Notes under the pieces: generated by a model
The model's database searches: none
What the model saw: the letters and a program-made list of their open reading frames with translations, nothing else
What the model was told of the DNA's origin: nothing
Made by a program: the position numbers and the translations under genes
Assembly (NCBI RefSeq): GCF_020176955.2
Contig: NZ_JAIUCZ020000010.1
Location: 124,001-188,000, forward strand
DNA from: Nocardia sp. alder85J
GTDB taxonomy: Bacteria; Actinomycetota; Actinomycetes; Mycobacteriales; Mycobacteriaceae
DNA: 64,000 bases
Direction of reading: 5' to 3'
In this document: positions 26,046 to 33,994 of the stretch, piece after piece
Numbering within the stretch: the first letter of the stretch is position 1
How the letters are laid out: every line of letters starts with the position of its first letter

Positions 26046-26288
26046 TCAGCGCTTGCGGCGTGGTGAGAGCACCAGGCCGCAGCCGACCACGACGGCCGCG
26101 CCCACCACGATCCAGCCGATCGGCAGGCCGCTGTGCGCGGGCCAGCTCGACGGGCCGATGAAGGCCCAGACGCTCACCAGCACGGCGAGCAGACCGGCCA
26201 GCAGGAGCAGTAGCGACGGGCCGCGGCGGGCGCCGCGAGCGGATTCGGTGTCGATCGGATCGGTGCCGATCGGATTCTGGTCAGCCAC
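26046..26288 (-). CDS. Small membrane protein, two TM helices
   Basis: An 80-residue protein with a polar N-terminus (ADQNPIGTDPIDTESARGARR), two hydrophobic helices (LLLLLAGLLAVLVSVWAFI and IGWIVVGAAVVVGCGLVL) and a short basic end (SPRRKR). No family recognised. Its GTG start overlaps the stop of the PspC-domain gene by 8 bp, so the two are translationally coupled and may act together in the membrane. Confidence 0.8.
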   Translation of the reverse strand: MADQNPIGTDPIDTESARGARRGPSLLLLLAGLLAVLVSVWAFIGPSSWPAHSGLPIGWIVVGAAVVVGCGLVLSPRRKR

Positions 26289-27861
26289 GTTTCACCTCCA
26301 CGTGTCCGGCACGGACGTCGATATCGAGATGCAGGACCGGGCCGATCGCGGGTCCGGTGAGGCCCTGCGGGCAGTCCGCGGCGTCGGCCAGCCGGACGGT
26401 GCAGGTGGTGTCCAGCCGCATCGATTCCGGGACCAGCACCCGCAGATTGCCCATTCGGACCTTGGCGGTCGCGGTCCGGTCGTCGGTGAGCGCCAGCGAG
26501 CGCAGGTCCAGCGTGCCGGTGCCCGCGCTGACCCGGAACGGCTGGTCCAGTTCGGCGGCCGTCGCGGGGGCCCAGGCGTGTTCGCCGACGGCGCCGCGAT
26601 CGAATTCCACCGGTCCGATCGCCGCGGCCAGGATCACGAATCCGGCCAGCGGTGCCAGCAGCACCATCAGGCCGTAGCCGCGGCGCAGGAAGGCCCCGAC
26701 GATCAGCCCCAGTCCCACCACCGCCAGCGCCACCGCGCCGATCCGGGCCGGGGTCATCCAGTCCACCCCGAGAGCGGCGATCCCGCCCGCGATCGCGGCG
26801 GCGAGGACGGCGTGCCCGATCACGATGGGGGTCAGCCGCGAGCGCGGCGGCCGTGGCAGCACCGCGACCGGGCGCGGCGGTGCCGGATCCGGCAGATCCC
26901 AGGCCAGCGGGGAGACCCCCAGCGGATCCCAGCCGGGCGGCCTGGCGCCGAAGCGGGTCGAATCGGCGGTCGTGTCCCGGCGGGCGTCGCCGCGGCCCCG
27001 GAATCTGGATGCGGTCGAGGTGGTGGACGGGGCCGGCCCGGCGGGGTCGTCCGATTCCGGCGCGTCGACCACCGGATCCGTGGCGCCCGGCACGAATTCG
27101 TCGGTGGTGACGGCTGCGTCCGCGGGTGATCCGCCGCCGGACGCGGCGGCGGCACCGGTGGCCGTGGCAGTCGTGGTGCCGGGGGCGGAAGCCGTGGTGC
27201 CGGAAGCGGAAACACCGGCGTCCCGCGGATCCGGGACGGTCGCTGCGGCCGGATCCGGCTCGTAATGGTCCGGCAGCGTCGTGTAAGGCCCGTACGGGTG
27301 GGCCGCCCACGGGGAACCACCGGGGAAGACCGTGCCCGGGTAGCCGGTCGCCGCGATCGGGTTCATCGTCAGCGGATCCACCTCGTCGGCGGGTGGTTGC
27401 GGCTGCCGCAGGTACAGCAGCCACCAGCCGGCCACCATCAGCGCGAAGCTGATCAGCCCGGAACCGCCGAGGCCGACCCCGACCGGGCCCATGGTGGCGA
27501 GCGCGATCACCAGCGCGATGAGCAGTACGACGGTCCGCATCGGGGACTGCCCGGTGTAGCCCTTGCCGAGCAGCCCCTGCGCCGGCGACACCTGATCGCC
27601 CGCGGCGGGCAGCAACAGCCAGGCCGCCAGGTACAGCACGATGCCCGCGCCGCCGAAGATCGTCGCCACCACGAACGCGATCCGGATCAGCACCGGATCG
27701 ACGTCGTAGCGCCGCCCGAAGCCCACGGCGACGCCGGCGACAGGCCCCTGTCGCGGGCGGCGCACGGGCCGGGTTCGCCACAGATGCTGGAGTTGCTCGT
27801 TGAATCCGGCCCGGCTACCGGTGCCCCCGGCCCAGCCGCTCGCTCTGGTCATGAGTCTCAT
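26281..27861 (-). CDS. PspC-domain membrane protein
   Basis: A ~526-residue protein. An N-terminal PspC domain is clear: GPVAGVAVGFGRRYDVDPVLIRIAFVVATIFGGAGIVLYLAAWLLLP. Further hydrophobic helices follow (MRTVVLLIALVIALATMGPVGVGLGG and LISFALMVAGWWLLYLR), then a long Pro/Ala/Thr-rich linker, four more helices (IVIGHAVLAAAIAGGIAALG through LLAPLAGFVILAAAIG) and a C-terminal beta-like domain (TGTLDLRSLALTDDRTATAKVRMGNLRVLVPES), similar to adhesin/LiaF-type C-termini. Start ATG 27861 is preferred; 27852 and 27888 are also in frame. It is probably part of envelope-stress sensing with the nearby PspC-kinase. Confidence 0.87.
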   Translation of the reverse strand: MRLMTRASGWAGGTGSRAGFNEQLQHLWRTRPVRRPRQGPVAGVAVGFGRRYDVDPVLIRIAFVVATIFGGAGIVLYLAAWLLLPAAGDQVSPAQGLLGKGYTGQSPMRTVVLLIALVIALATMGPVGVGLGGSGLISFALMVAGWWLLYLRQPQPPADEVDPLTMNPIAATGYPGTVFPGGSPWAAHPYGPYTTLPDHYEPDPAAATVPDPRDAGVSASGTTASAPGTTTATATGAAAASGGGSPADAAVTTDEFVPGATDPVVDAPESDDPAGPAPSTTSTASRFRGRGDARRDTTADSTRFGARPPGWDPLGVSPLAWDLPDPAPPRPVAVLPRPPRSRLTPIVIGHAVLAAAIAGGIAALGVDWMTPARIGAVALAVVGLGLIVGAFLRRGYGLMVLLAPLAGFVILAAAIGPVEFDRGAVGEHAWAPATAAELDQPFRVSAGTGTLDLRSLALTDDRTATAKVRMGNLRVLVPESMRLDTTCTVRLADAADCPQGLTGPAIGPVLHLDIDVRAGHVEVKRG

Positions 27862-27993
27862 GGTGGAACGGCCGGGGGCCGGTTGCATCGGGGTGAACCC
27901 TGAAATGAGACCTGAACTCCTGGGCACGGTCCGGTCACGTCGTCGTGACCGGCCGTGTTCGCCCAGCTCAGGGTGCCGGATACCAGATCTCGA

Positions 27994-28638
27994 TCAGATG
28001 ACGGCCGGATCGCCGAAGACCGCGCCGGAGGCATCGGTGGTGGGCGAGGTGGCCGTGATCATGCTGTAGGGCCGGATCGTGAGCGGACCACCGCAGTGGT
28101 GGGCCGACAGACGGAAATCGTGGCTGACGATGGTTCCGGTCAGATCCGGGGCCAGGTCCTTCTCACCGATGACGACCTCCTTGATCTCGCCGGGCGCGAT
28201 GGACAGATCCAGCCCGATACCGGCCGAGATACTCGGGCCGAGCGTGGCATCGACACTGGGCGACACCGCGTCCGGGCTCACGGACACCCCCGCGTCGGCG
28301 CCGAGTCCCAGCGAGGCGGACGCGTCGGCGCTGAAGACGACGTCGATGTCGACCGCGCAGGCGACGAAATATCCGGCCTTCAGCTTCCCGGTGCCGCCGG
28401 CGACCCGGCCGTAGAAGCTCCCGTCCAGGAACGCCTCCCGGTTGGTGGGCATGTTGTTCAGAGGCGCGATCGGACGGATCGTGTAATCGCTGTGTCCCAC
28501 CGTGTAGGTGAGCCCGTCCGAGGTGCTGTAGGTGTTCTCGTGCGGTGCGAACCCCCCGGTGTCCGCCACCGCGTGCGGTGCGCCGAACAGCAGTCCGGTG
28601 GCAGTCGCGGCGATCGCGAATGCGGACGTGAAGTGCAT
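27994..28638 (-). CDS. MspA family porin
   Basis: A 214-residue secreted porin. The signal peptide is FTSAFAIAATATGLLFGAPHAVA with cleavage near ADTGG. The MspA core follows: YTVGHSDYTIRPIAPLNNMPTNREAFLDGSFYGRVAG, then GYFVACAVDIDVV and a low-complexity Ala/Ser/Asp loop (ASASLGLGADAGVSVSPD), ending in CGGPLTIRPYSMITATS. MspA porins are octameric channels through the mycolate outer membrane. GGGGAGA 3-4 nt before the ATG at 28638 fixes the start; an upstream in-frame extension is not family-like. Presence of this gene supports a mycolic-acid-bearing host. Confidence 0.93.
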   Translation of the reverse strand: MHFTSAFAIAATATGLLFGAPHAVADTGGFAPHENTYSTSDGLTYTVGHSDYTIRPIAPLNNMPTNREAFLDGSFYGRVAGGTGKLKAGYFVACAVDIDVVFSADASASLGLGADAGVSVSPDAVSPSVDATLGPSISAGIGLDLSIAPGEIKEVVIGEKDLAPDLTGTIVSHDFRLSAHHCGGPLTIRPYSMITATSPTTDASGAVFGDPAVI

Positions 28639-28921
28639 TTTTCTCCCCTGTGCCGCGCCTGGCAGGCGCACTGTCTGCGCACCGCCCGATGGTCGTGGGA
28701 CCGTCGGGCGGGGCATCGCCCTCCTCGCCGGGAAGCCCGGCGAGGCCTCCGGTGAATGCCTGTGTGAGGCAGGTCGGCCCGGATTCGATGCCGCACTCAG
28801 CGTGACCCGGCGGGCGCCCCGCAAGCAGCTGCTTATTCGCGCTCGCCGGACGAATCTGCTGGTCATCGGGTTGGAGGCGGTTTTCCGGACCGGGTCCGGA
28901 ATCGAGGCCACCGACGGTCGG

Positions 28922-28940
28922 ATTGTCCGGTCCGGACAAT
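28922..28940. promoter_or_regulatory. Perfect 9-1-9 palindrome in the porin/kinase control region
   Basis: ATTGTCCGG-T-CCGGACAAT occurs about 150 bp before the histidine kinase start and ~285 bp before the porin start, in a 450-bp divergent gap (28639-29090) with no gene. Its length and symmetry suit a dimeric DNA-binding protein. It could be the binding site of the adjacent response regulator; this is inference only. Confidence 0.55.
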
Positions 28941-29090
28941 GAATGCCCTGGTGACGGGATTGCGACGCTGCCGGGACGGACGTGCGCACGGCTCCGAGCC
29001 GAACGGACCGGTCCGGGCCCGCACCCCCGAGGGCCGAATGGGGGTTGTTCCCGATGGTCGGTGTCGGGGGGCCGTGCCAGTATCGAAGGC

Positions 29091-30362
29091 ATGTTCCCGG
29101 TCACGCCCGCCCTGGATGCGCCCGCGCCACCACCGCGGCTGTTGCGGCGGGCCGGCGGCCGGGTGGTGGGCGGTGTGGCCGGCGGCATCGCCGATCATCT
29201 CGGGGTCGACGTGTTCAAGGTGCGGATGGCCTTCGTGCTGCTGTCCGCCCTGATGGGGGCGGGCATCGTCGCCTACGGACTGCTGTGGATCTTCACCTCG
29301 GCCGGTGCGGACGGCCCGCCGCCGACGGGGGCGGAGCGGCGGCAGGCGGTCGGGCTGGTGCTGCTGGGGCTGGCGCTGGCGGTCTCGATGTCCTGGGTGT
29401 TCAACGGCACCGCCGCGCACGTGGTGGGGCCGATCGTGGTGGTCTCCGTGGGCGCGGCGCTGGTGTGGCGGGAGTTCGACGCCGAGGGGCCGCGGTCGAT
29501 GCTCGGGCTGCCCGCCCGGCCCGGTGTTCTGACCTGGACCCGCATCCTGTCCGGGGCCACGCTGATCGTGGTCGGGCTGAGCGTGGTGGTGCTGGCCCGG
29601 ATCAATCTCAGCTCGATGGGGTCGGCGCTGATCGCGGTCGGCGTCACCCTGGTCGGGGTCGGGCTGCTGACCGTGCCGCTGTGGCTGCGGCTGATGCGGG
29701 CGCTGAACTCCGAGCGCGCCGCCCGCATCCGCAACGAGGAGCGCGAGGAGATCGCCTCCCATCTGCACGATTCCGTGCTCCAGACGCTGGCGCTGATCCA
29801 GCGGCAGGCCGGCGATCCGCAGGAGGTGGTGCGGCTGGCCCGCAGCCAGGAGCGGGAGTTGCGCAAGTGGCTGTTCGAGGATTCGATGCCCGCCGAGTCG
29901 AGCCTGGCCGCGGCGCTGCGCACCATCGCCGGTGAGGTGGAGGATCAGCACGGGGTGAAGGTCACGCCGGTGACGGTCGGCGATGTCTCGATGGATCCGG
30001 CCGACACCGGATTCGGCCTGCCCAAGGAACATTTCACCGCGCTGCTGGGCGCCACCCGGGAGGCGCTGGTCAACGCGGCCAAACACGCCGGTGTCCCCAC
30101 CATCGACCTGTTCGCGGAGGTGGAGCCGGAGCAGGTCAGCATCTTCGTGCGGGATCGGGGTGCCGGTTTCGACCCGGCCGCCGTCCCCGGCGACCGCCGC
30201 GGCGTCGCCAAGTCCATACGTGCCCGCATCGAGCGTCGCGGCGGTTCCGTCGACATCCGTTCCGGCGTGGGCCGCGGCACCGAGGTCCGGATCACCTTGC
30301 CCCGCACCGATTCCGAGGGCCGCTCGGGCGCCGATCAAGAGCCCGCGGCGGAGCGCGGGTGA
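29091..30362 (+). CDS. Sensor histidine kinase with N-terminal PspC domain
   Basis: A 423-residue kinase. It has a PspC domain at about 15-70 (LLRRAGGRVVGGVAGGIADHLGVDVFKVRMAFVLLSA) with several following transmembrane helices to ~205. The HisKA_3 box is EEREEIASHLHDSVLQTLALIQ with phosphoacceptor His226. The HATPase has N-box REALVNAAKHAG and G-boxes VRDRGAGFDP and VGRGTEVRITLP. This PspC-kinase fusion (NarL-type two-component system) is common in actinobacteria and is thought to sense envelope stress. Start ATG at 29091. The response regulator gene follows with an intervening ~117-nt spacer. Confidence 0.93.
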   Translation: MFPVTPALDAPAPPPRLLRRAGGRVVGGVAGGIADHLGVDVFKVRMAFVLLSALMGAGIVAYGLLWIFTSAGADGPPPTGAERRQAVGLVLLGLALAVSMSWVFNGTAAHVVGPIVVVSVGAALVWREFDAEGPRSMLGLPARPGVLTWTRILSGATLIVVGLSVVVLARINLSSMGSALIAVGVTLVGVGLLTVPLWLRLMRALNSERAARIRNEEREEIASHLHDSVLQTLALIQRQAGDPQEVVRLARSQERELRKWLFEDSMPAESSLAAALRTIAGEVEDQHGVKVTPVTVGDVSMDPADTGFGLPKEHFTALLGATREALVNAAKHAGVPTIDLFAEVEPEQVSIFVRDRGAGFDPAAVPGDRRGVAKSIRARIERRGGSVDIRSGVGRGTEVRITLPRTDSEGRSGADQEPAAERG

Positions 30363-30478
30363 CGGGGTGCGAGGCCGGTCCGCGCCCGCCGGGAATCGGT
30401 AGGGTGAGTGCGGCCGAGGATGTTTCGTTCCCGGGGGCGGACGATGCCGTCCCGGGGATCGACGAGCGAGGGAGAGCA

Positions 30479-31120
30479 GTGTCCATCCGGGTTTTTCTGG
30501 TCGACGACCACGCCGTGTTCCGCTCCGGGGTGCGGGCGGAGCTGAGCCGGGAAGCCGATATGGTGGTGGTCGGCGAGGCCGGTGCGGTGGGTGAGGCCGT
30601 CGCCGGGATCAGGGTCGCTCGCCCGGATGTGGTGCTGCTCGATGTGCACATGCCCGACGGCGGCGGGGTGGCGGTATTGCAAGGTATCGATCCGGGCCCG
30701 GTGTGCCTGGCGCTCAGCGTGTCCGACGCCGCGGAGGATGTGATCGCGGTGATCCGAGCCGGGGCCCGCGGTTATGTCACCAAGACCATCTCCGGACCGG
30801 AACTGGCCGACGGCATCCGCCGGGTGGCCGGCGGCGACGCGGTGTTCAGCCCGCGGCTGGCCGGTTTCGTGCTGGACTCGTTCACCGGCCGTTCCCCGGT
30901 TCCGGAGCCGCAGCTGGATCCCGAACTGGATTCGCTGACCCCGCGGGAACTCGAGGTGCTGCGCCTGCTGGCTCGCGGATACACCTACCGCGAGATCGCC
31001 GAAACCCTGTTCATCTCGGTGAAAACCGTGGAGACGCACGCCTCGAACGTGCTGCGCAAGACCCAGCAGTCCAACCGCAACGCGCTGACCCGCTGGGCCC
31101 ACCGCCGCCGCATCGACTGA
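30479..31120 (+). CDS. NarL/LuxR-family response regulator
   Basis: A 213-residue regulator. The receiver (about 1-120) has the acidic pair in VFLVDDH, phosphoacceptor Asp55 in VVLLDVHMPDGG, the switch residue in LALSVSD and Lys in VTKTI. The LuxR-type HTH (about 148-205) reads LTPRELEVLRLLARGYTYREIAETLFISVKTVETHASNVLRK. The GTG at 30479 with GAGGGAGA upstream is the right start; an open frame from 30359 overlaps the kinase but lacks homology. Partner of the PspC-kinase directly upstream. Confidence 0.93.
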   Translation: MSIRVFLVDDHAVFRSGVRAELSREADMVVVGEAGAVGEAVAGIRVARPDVVLLDVHMPDGGGVAVLQGIDPGPVCLALSVSDAAEDVIAVIRAGARGYVTKTISGPELADGIRRVAGGDAVFSPRLAGFVLDSFTGRSPVPEPQLDPELDSLTPRELEVLRLLARGYTYREIAETLFISVKTVETHASNVLRKTQQSNRNALTRWAHRRRID

Positions 31121-31126
31121 GACGGC

Positions 31127-32284
31127 CTACAGCGCGACCAGCACGACGATGATGATCAGCAGGCCGATCAGCAGTCCCACCGCGATGGCGAGCGGTCCGG
31201 CGTTCGGGCCGAGGCTGTCCAGGCCGATGCCGCCGCTCTTCGCGGCCTTACGGGGAGCCGGTTGCCGCAGCGAGGCGGGCGCGCCACCGAGCGAGACCGC
31301 GCGCGGCGGGCGGGGCAGCGGCGCCGTATGCGGGCTGCGCAGCCCGGCGGCGGAGTTGCGGGCCGCCCAGGCCGGAATCGTGCCGTCCTCGGTGCGGATC
31401 GGCGCGCCGAGAATATAAGGCCCGGTGCCGGGCCCGAACACCGCGGCGAGGATCTCGTTGCGGGCCTCGGCCATGGTCGGGCGGCGTTGCGGCGCCGGCT
31501 CCATCATGTGCAGCAGCACATCGGTGAGCGGCCCGCTGCGGCTGGGCGGGATGATCTGCGCCATCGCGGCGCGGGTGACGATCACGTTCTGGTCCTCGTC
31601 GTACCCGTACGGCGTCTGCCCCTCCACCGCCGTGTACAGGGTGGCGCCGAGCGAGTACACATCGCTGGCGGCGGTCGGCTGCGCCCCGCGGGCCACCTCC
31701 GGCGGCATGTAGGCCGGGGTGCCGGTGATCATGTCCTCCTGCTCACCGGCGAGATCTCCGGCGCCGGCGGCGATACCGAAGTCGGACAGCTTGGCCTTAC
31801 CGACCTCGCCGCCGCGATCGGCGACCAGGATGTTGCCGGGCTTGATGTCGCGGTGGGTGATACCGACGGCGTGCGCGGCGGCGAGTGCGTCGGCGACCTG
31901 CGCTCCGATCTGCGCCACCTCGACCGCCGGCAGCACATCGACCAAGGCCAGTGCCTTCGCGACGCTGCGCGACGGTAGATACTCCATCACCAGCCAGGGC
32001 TCGCCCGCCTCCAGCACCACGTCGTACACCGCGATGGCGTGCTCGTGTGACAGTTTGGCCGCGACCCGGCCCTCGTGCACGATCCGATTGCGGACCTCGG
32101 CGGCCTCCGCCTCGGTGAGTCCGGCGGTGGTCAGCACCTGTTTGATGGCGACATCCCGATTGAGCAGGCGGTCGGTCGCCAGCCACACCGCACCCATGCC
32201 GCCGCCGCCGAGCTTCGACTGCAAGCGGTAGCGACCGGCGACGAGGTAGTCGGGGCCGACGATGGGACGAGCGCGTTCGGTCAC
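31127..32284 (-). CDS. Membrane-anchored Ser/Thr protein kinase
   Basis: A 385-residue eukaryotic-like kinase. P-loop GGGGMGAVW, VAIKQV (ATP Lys), catalytic HRDIKPGN, DFG, activation segment MITGTPAYMPPEVARG and the SDVYSLGATLY helix F all are intact, so it should be active. After the kinase domain (about 15-280) is a Pro-rich juxtamembrane segment and a C-terminal hydrophobic helix (AIAVGLLIGLLIIIVVLVAL) ending the protein, so no extracellular sensor is present. Convergent with the response regulator, 6 bp apart. Start GTG at 32284. Confidence 0.93.
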   Translation of the reverse strand: MTERARPIVGPDYLVAGRYRLQSKLGGGGMGAVWLATDRLLNRDVAIKQVLTTAGLTEAEAAEVRNRIVHEGRVAAKLSHEHAIAVYDVVLEAGEPWLVMEYLPSRSVAKALALVDVLPAVEVAQIGAQVADALAAAHAVGITHRDIKPGNILVADRGGEVGKAKLSDFGIAAGAGDLAGEQEDMITGTPAYMPPEVARGAQPTAASDVYSLGATLYTAVEGQTPYGYDEDQNVIVTRAAMAQIIPPSRSGPLTDVLLHMMEPAPQRRPTMAEARNEILAAVFGPGTGPYILGAPIRTEDGTIPAWAARNSAAGLRSPHTAPLPRPPRAVSLGGAPASLRQPAPRKAAKSGGIGLDSLGPNAGPLAIAVGLLIGLLIIIVVLVAL

Positions 32285-32393
32285 GGCCGCGAGAATAGCC
32301 GAAAACCATCCTGACTGGCCCGGTTACCCGGAGTCGGCTTCCCGCCCGGAGCATCTTGACGCGCACCGAAGTGGGGGTTCTACTGAGGTGGTA

Positions 32394-32409
32394 TCGAACG
32401 TATATTCGA
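32394..32409. promoter_or_regulatory. LexA (SOS) box upstream of imuA'
   Basis: TCGAACGTATATTCGA matches the actinobacterial LexA consensus TCGAAC-N4-GTTCGA at 11 of 12 fixed positions. It lies ~92 bp before imuA'. The same kind of box occurs before dnaE2, so both mutasome loci should be induced by DNA damage. Confidence 0.92.
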
Positions 32410-32500
32410 CTATGATCGATAGCTGAACAGATGCTGGTCATCGGCTGCGGTGATGTCCCCGGCCCGTCTCGGTGTCGCGGTGGAGTCCGTTCGGTGAGAG

Positions 32501-33259
32501 ATGGGTGGTCGTTGGATGGGTTCGGCTGAGGAACGGAAAGCGGAGCAACTGGCGGACCTGCGCCGCCGCATGGCCGCCATCCCCGCACGTGGAACCGGTG
32601 CCACCACCCGGCCCTCGGTCTCGCGACGGTCTCGCCGGGAGTCGCTGCCGGTGCCGTCCGCGCTGGCGGAACTGCTGCCCGAGGGTGGCGTACCACGCGG
32701 ATCGGTGGTGGCGTACGCGGGTGCGAGCTCATTGCTGGCGGGCCTGCTGGCCGCGGTGACCGCCGCCGGCGGCCATGCCGCGGTGGTCGGCCTGCCCCGG
32801 CTGGGCCTGCTCGCCACGGCCGAGATGGGTGCGCACCTGGCCCGGCTGTACGTCGTCCCCGACCCCGGCCCGGACCCGGTGGAGATTGCCGCAGTATTGC
32901 TGGACGGCCTGGATCTGGTGGTGCTCAACCTCGGCGGCCGCTCGGTCCCGGCCGCCCGCACCCGGGTGCTCGCCGCCCGCGCCCGCAGCAAGAGCGCAAC
33001 CCTCGTGGTGACCGGTGGCGCCTGGATCGGCCCGACCCTGCGCATCGCCACCGAGATCGACGGCTACGACGGCATCGGCCGCGGCACCGGCCGGTTGCGC
33101 ACCGTACGCCTGAACGTCTGCGTGCGCGGCCGTTCCGCTCCGCCCCGCACCGGCCGCCTGGCCCTGAGCCCCCGCGACGGGCAGGTCGAATGGCATGCCC
33201 CCCAACCGGATTCGACGTTGACGCCGGTCCCGGAAGTCACCCGCCATGCCGTCTCCTGA
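32501..33259 (+). CDS. imuA': ImuA' (RecA-like mutasome protein)
   Basis: A 252-residue RecA-fold relative that interacts with ImuB in the ImuA'-ImuB-DnaE2 mutasome for damage tolerance and induced mutation. Seen: LAELLPEGGVPRGSVVAYAGASSLLAGLLAAVTAAGGHAAVVGLPRLG (a degraded P-loop lacking the GKT), then LLDGLDLVVLNLGGRSVPAARTRVLAARARSKSATLVVTG, and the C-terminal RLNVCVRGRSAPPRTGRLAL. An ATG at 32516 is an alternative start. Preceded by a LexA box. In other actinobacteria imuB follows at once; here ~735 bp intervene. Confidence 0.9.
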   Translation: MGGRWMGSAEERKAEQLADLRRRMAAIPARGTGATTRPSVSRRSRRESLPVPSALAELLPEGGVPRGSVVAYAGASSLLAGLLAAVTAAGGHAAVVGLPRLGLLATAEMGAHLARLYVVPDPGPDPVEIAAVLLDGLDLVVLNLGGRSVPAARTRVLAARARSKSATLVVTGGAWIGPTLRIATEIDGYDGIGRGTGRLRTVRLNVCVRGRSAPPRTGRLALSPRDGQVEWHAPQPDSTLTPVPEVTRHAVS

Positions 33260-33994
33260 CCCGGAGCCGTCTCCGGCCCGCCGGAACGGATATCGAAGCT
33301 CGAGTGGACCGGGCATGCCCGCGATCGGCCGCGGGATGCCGGAGACCGGCCCGTTCCGGCCATCGCTGTTCACCGCCGCCCGCCGCCGGACCGCCGGCGG
33401 CCGAGCGCGACGGCGATCGGCCCGCTCGGAGGTGGTCGTCCCGACCGGGCCGGCGACAGCGTGGACGATGCTGCCTCTGCTGTCGGGCCCGATCGAACGG
33501 CCGGTGGCCGGAACTCGGCCGGGGCGGATCACCTGCCCGGGCGGAACGGCCGAAATCGGGCAGATGCGACCGCATGGACGGTCCGGACCCACTCGCGAGT
33601 TCCGGTCGGGTGATCTCAGGGACCCGGCCGACACCCATGGGCGGTCCGGACCCGCCCGTGAGTTCCGGCCTGCGGCACACCGGTCGCCGTCGCGATCAAC
33701 GGCGACGCCGTGGGCGGCGGTCTGGAATCGGCGCCGGCCTGCCACTACCGGGTGGTCGTCGTCGACGACCCGGCGGTGCGGCTCGGCCTGCCGGAAGCCC
33801 TGGTGGGTCTCATGCCCGGTGGCGGCGGCACCGCCGCGGACCCGCAGCCGGCCATGCCATGTCGAGGACCCGGTCGACACCGGCCGGATCACGGTGCCCA
33901 TCAGTGGCCGGAGGCGCCGATCCGAACGATCCGCCTCCTCGGGAGCGGCCGTCATGGCCGCGTCGAGGACGAGGCGCGCGGTCGGGGGAGTGCG
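33260..33994. other. Low-complexity spacer between imuA' and imuB
   Basis: About 735 bp separate the two mutasome genes. One forward frame is open from an ATG at 33246 (inside the imuA' end) to a stop at 33996-33998 that forms a GTGA overlap with imuB. Its product would be 250 residues but is Arg/Pro/Ser-rich with no recognisable domain, so I do not call it a gene. A 27-bp direct repeat (CGGTCCGGACCC plus GAGTTCCGG) is at 33579-33605 and 33642-33668, period 63 bp. A crotonase remnant is annotated separately. Confidence 0.5.
33662..33850 (+). pseudogene. Crotonase (FadB-like enoyl-CoA hydratase) gene fragment
   Basis: In the frame later used by imuB, a ~55-residue stretch reads TPVAVAINGDAVGGGLESAP, then ACHYRVVVVDDPAVRLGLPE and ALVGLMPGGGGTA. 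This is the oxyanion-hole core of enoyl-CoA hydratases of the multifunctional FadB type (pattern AINGxALGGGLExALACHYR...LGLPEVxLGLLPGGGGT). A stop codon (TGA at 33659) lies directly before it, homology ends after GGGGTA, and neither the N-terminal strand region nor the rest of the barrel is found. It is best read as a decayed piece of a fatty-acid oxidation gene captured between imuA' and imuB. Confidence 0.65.
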
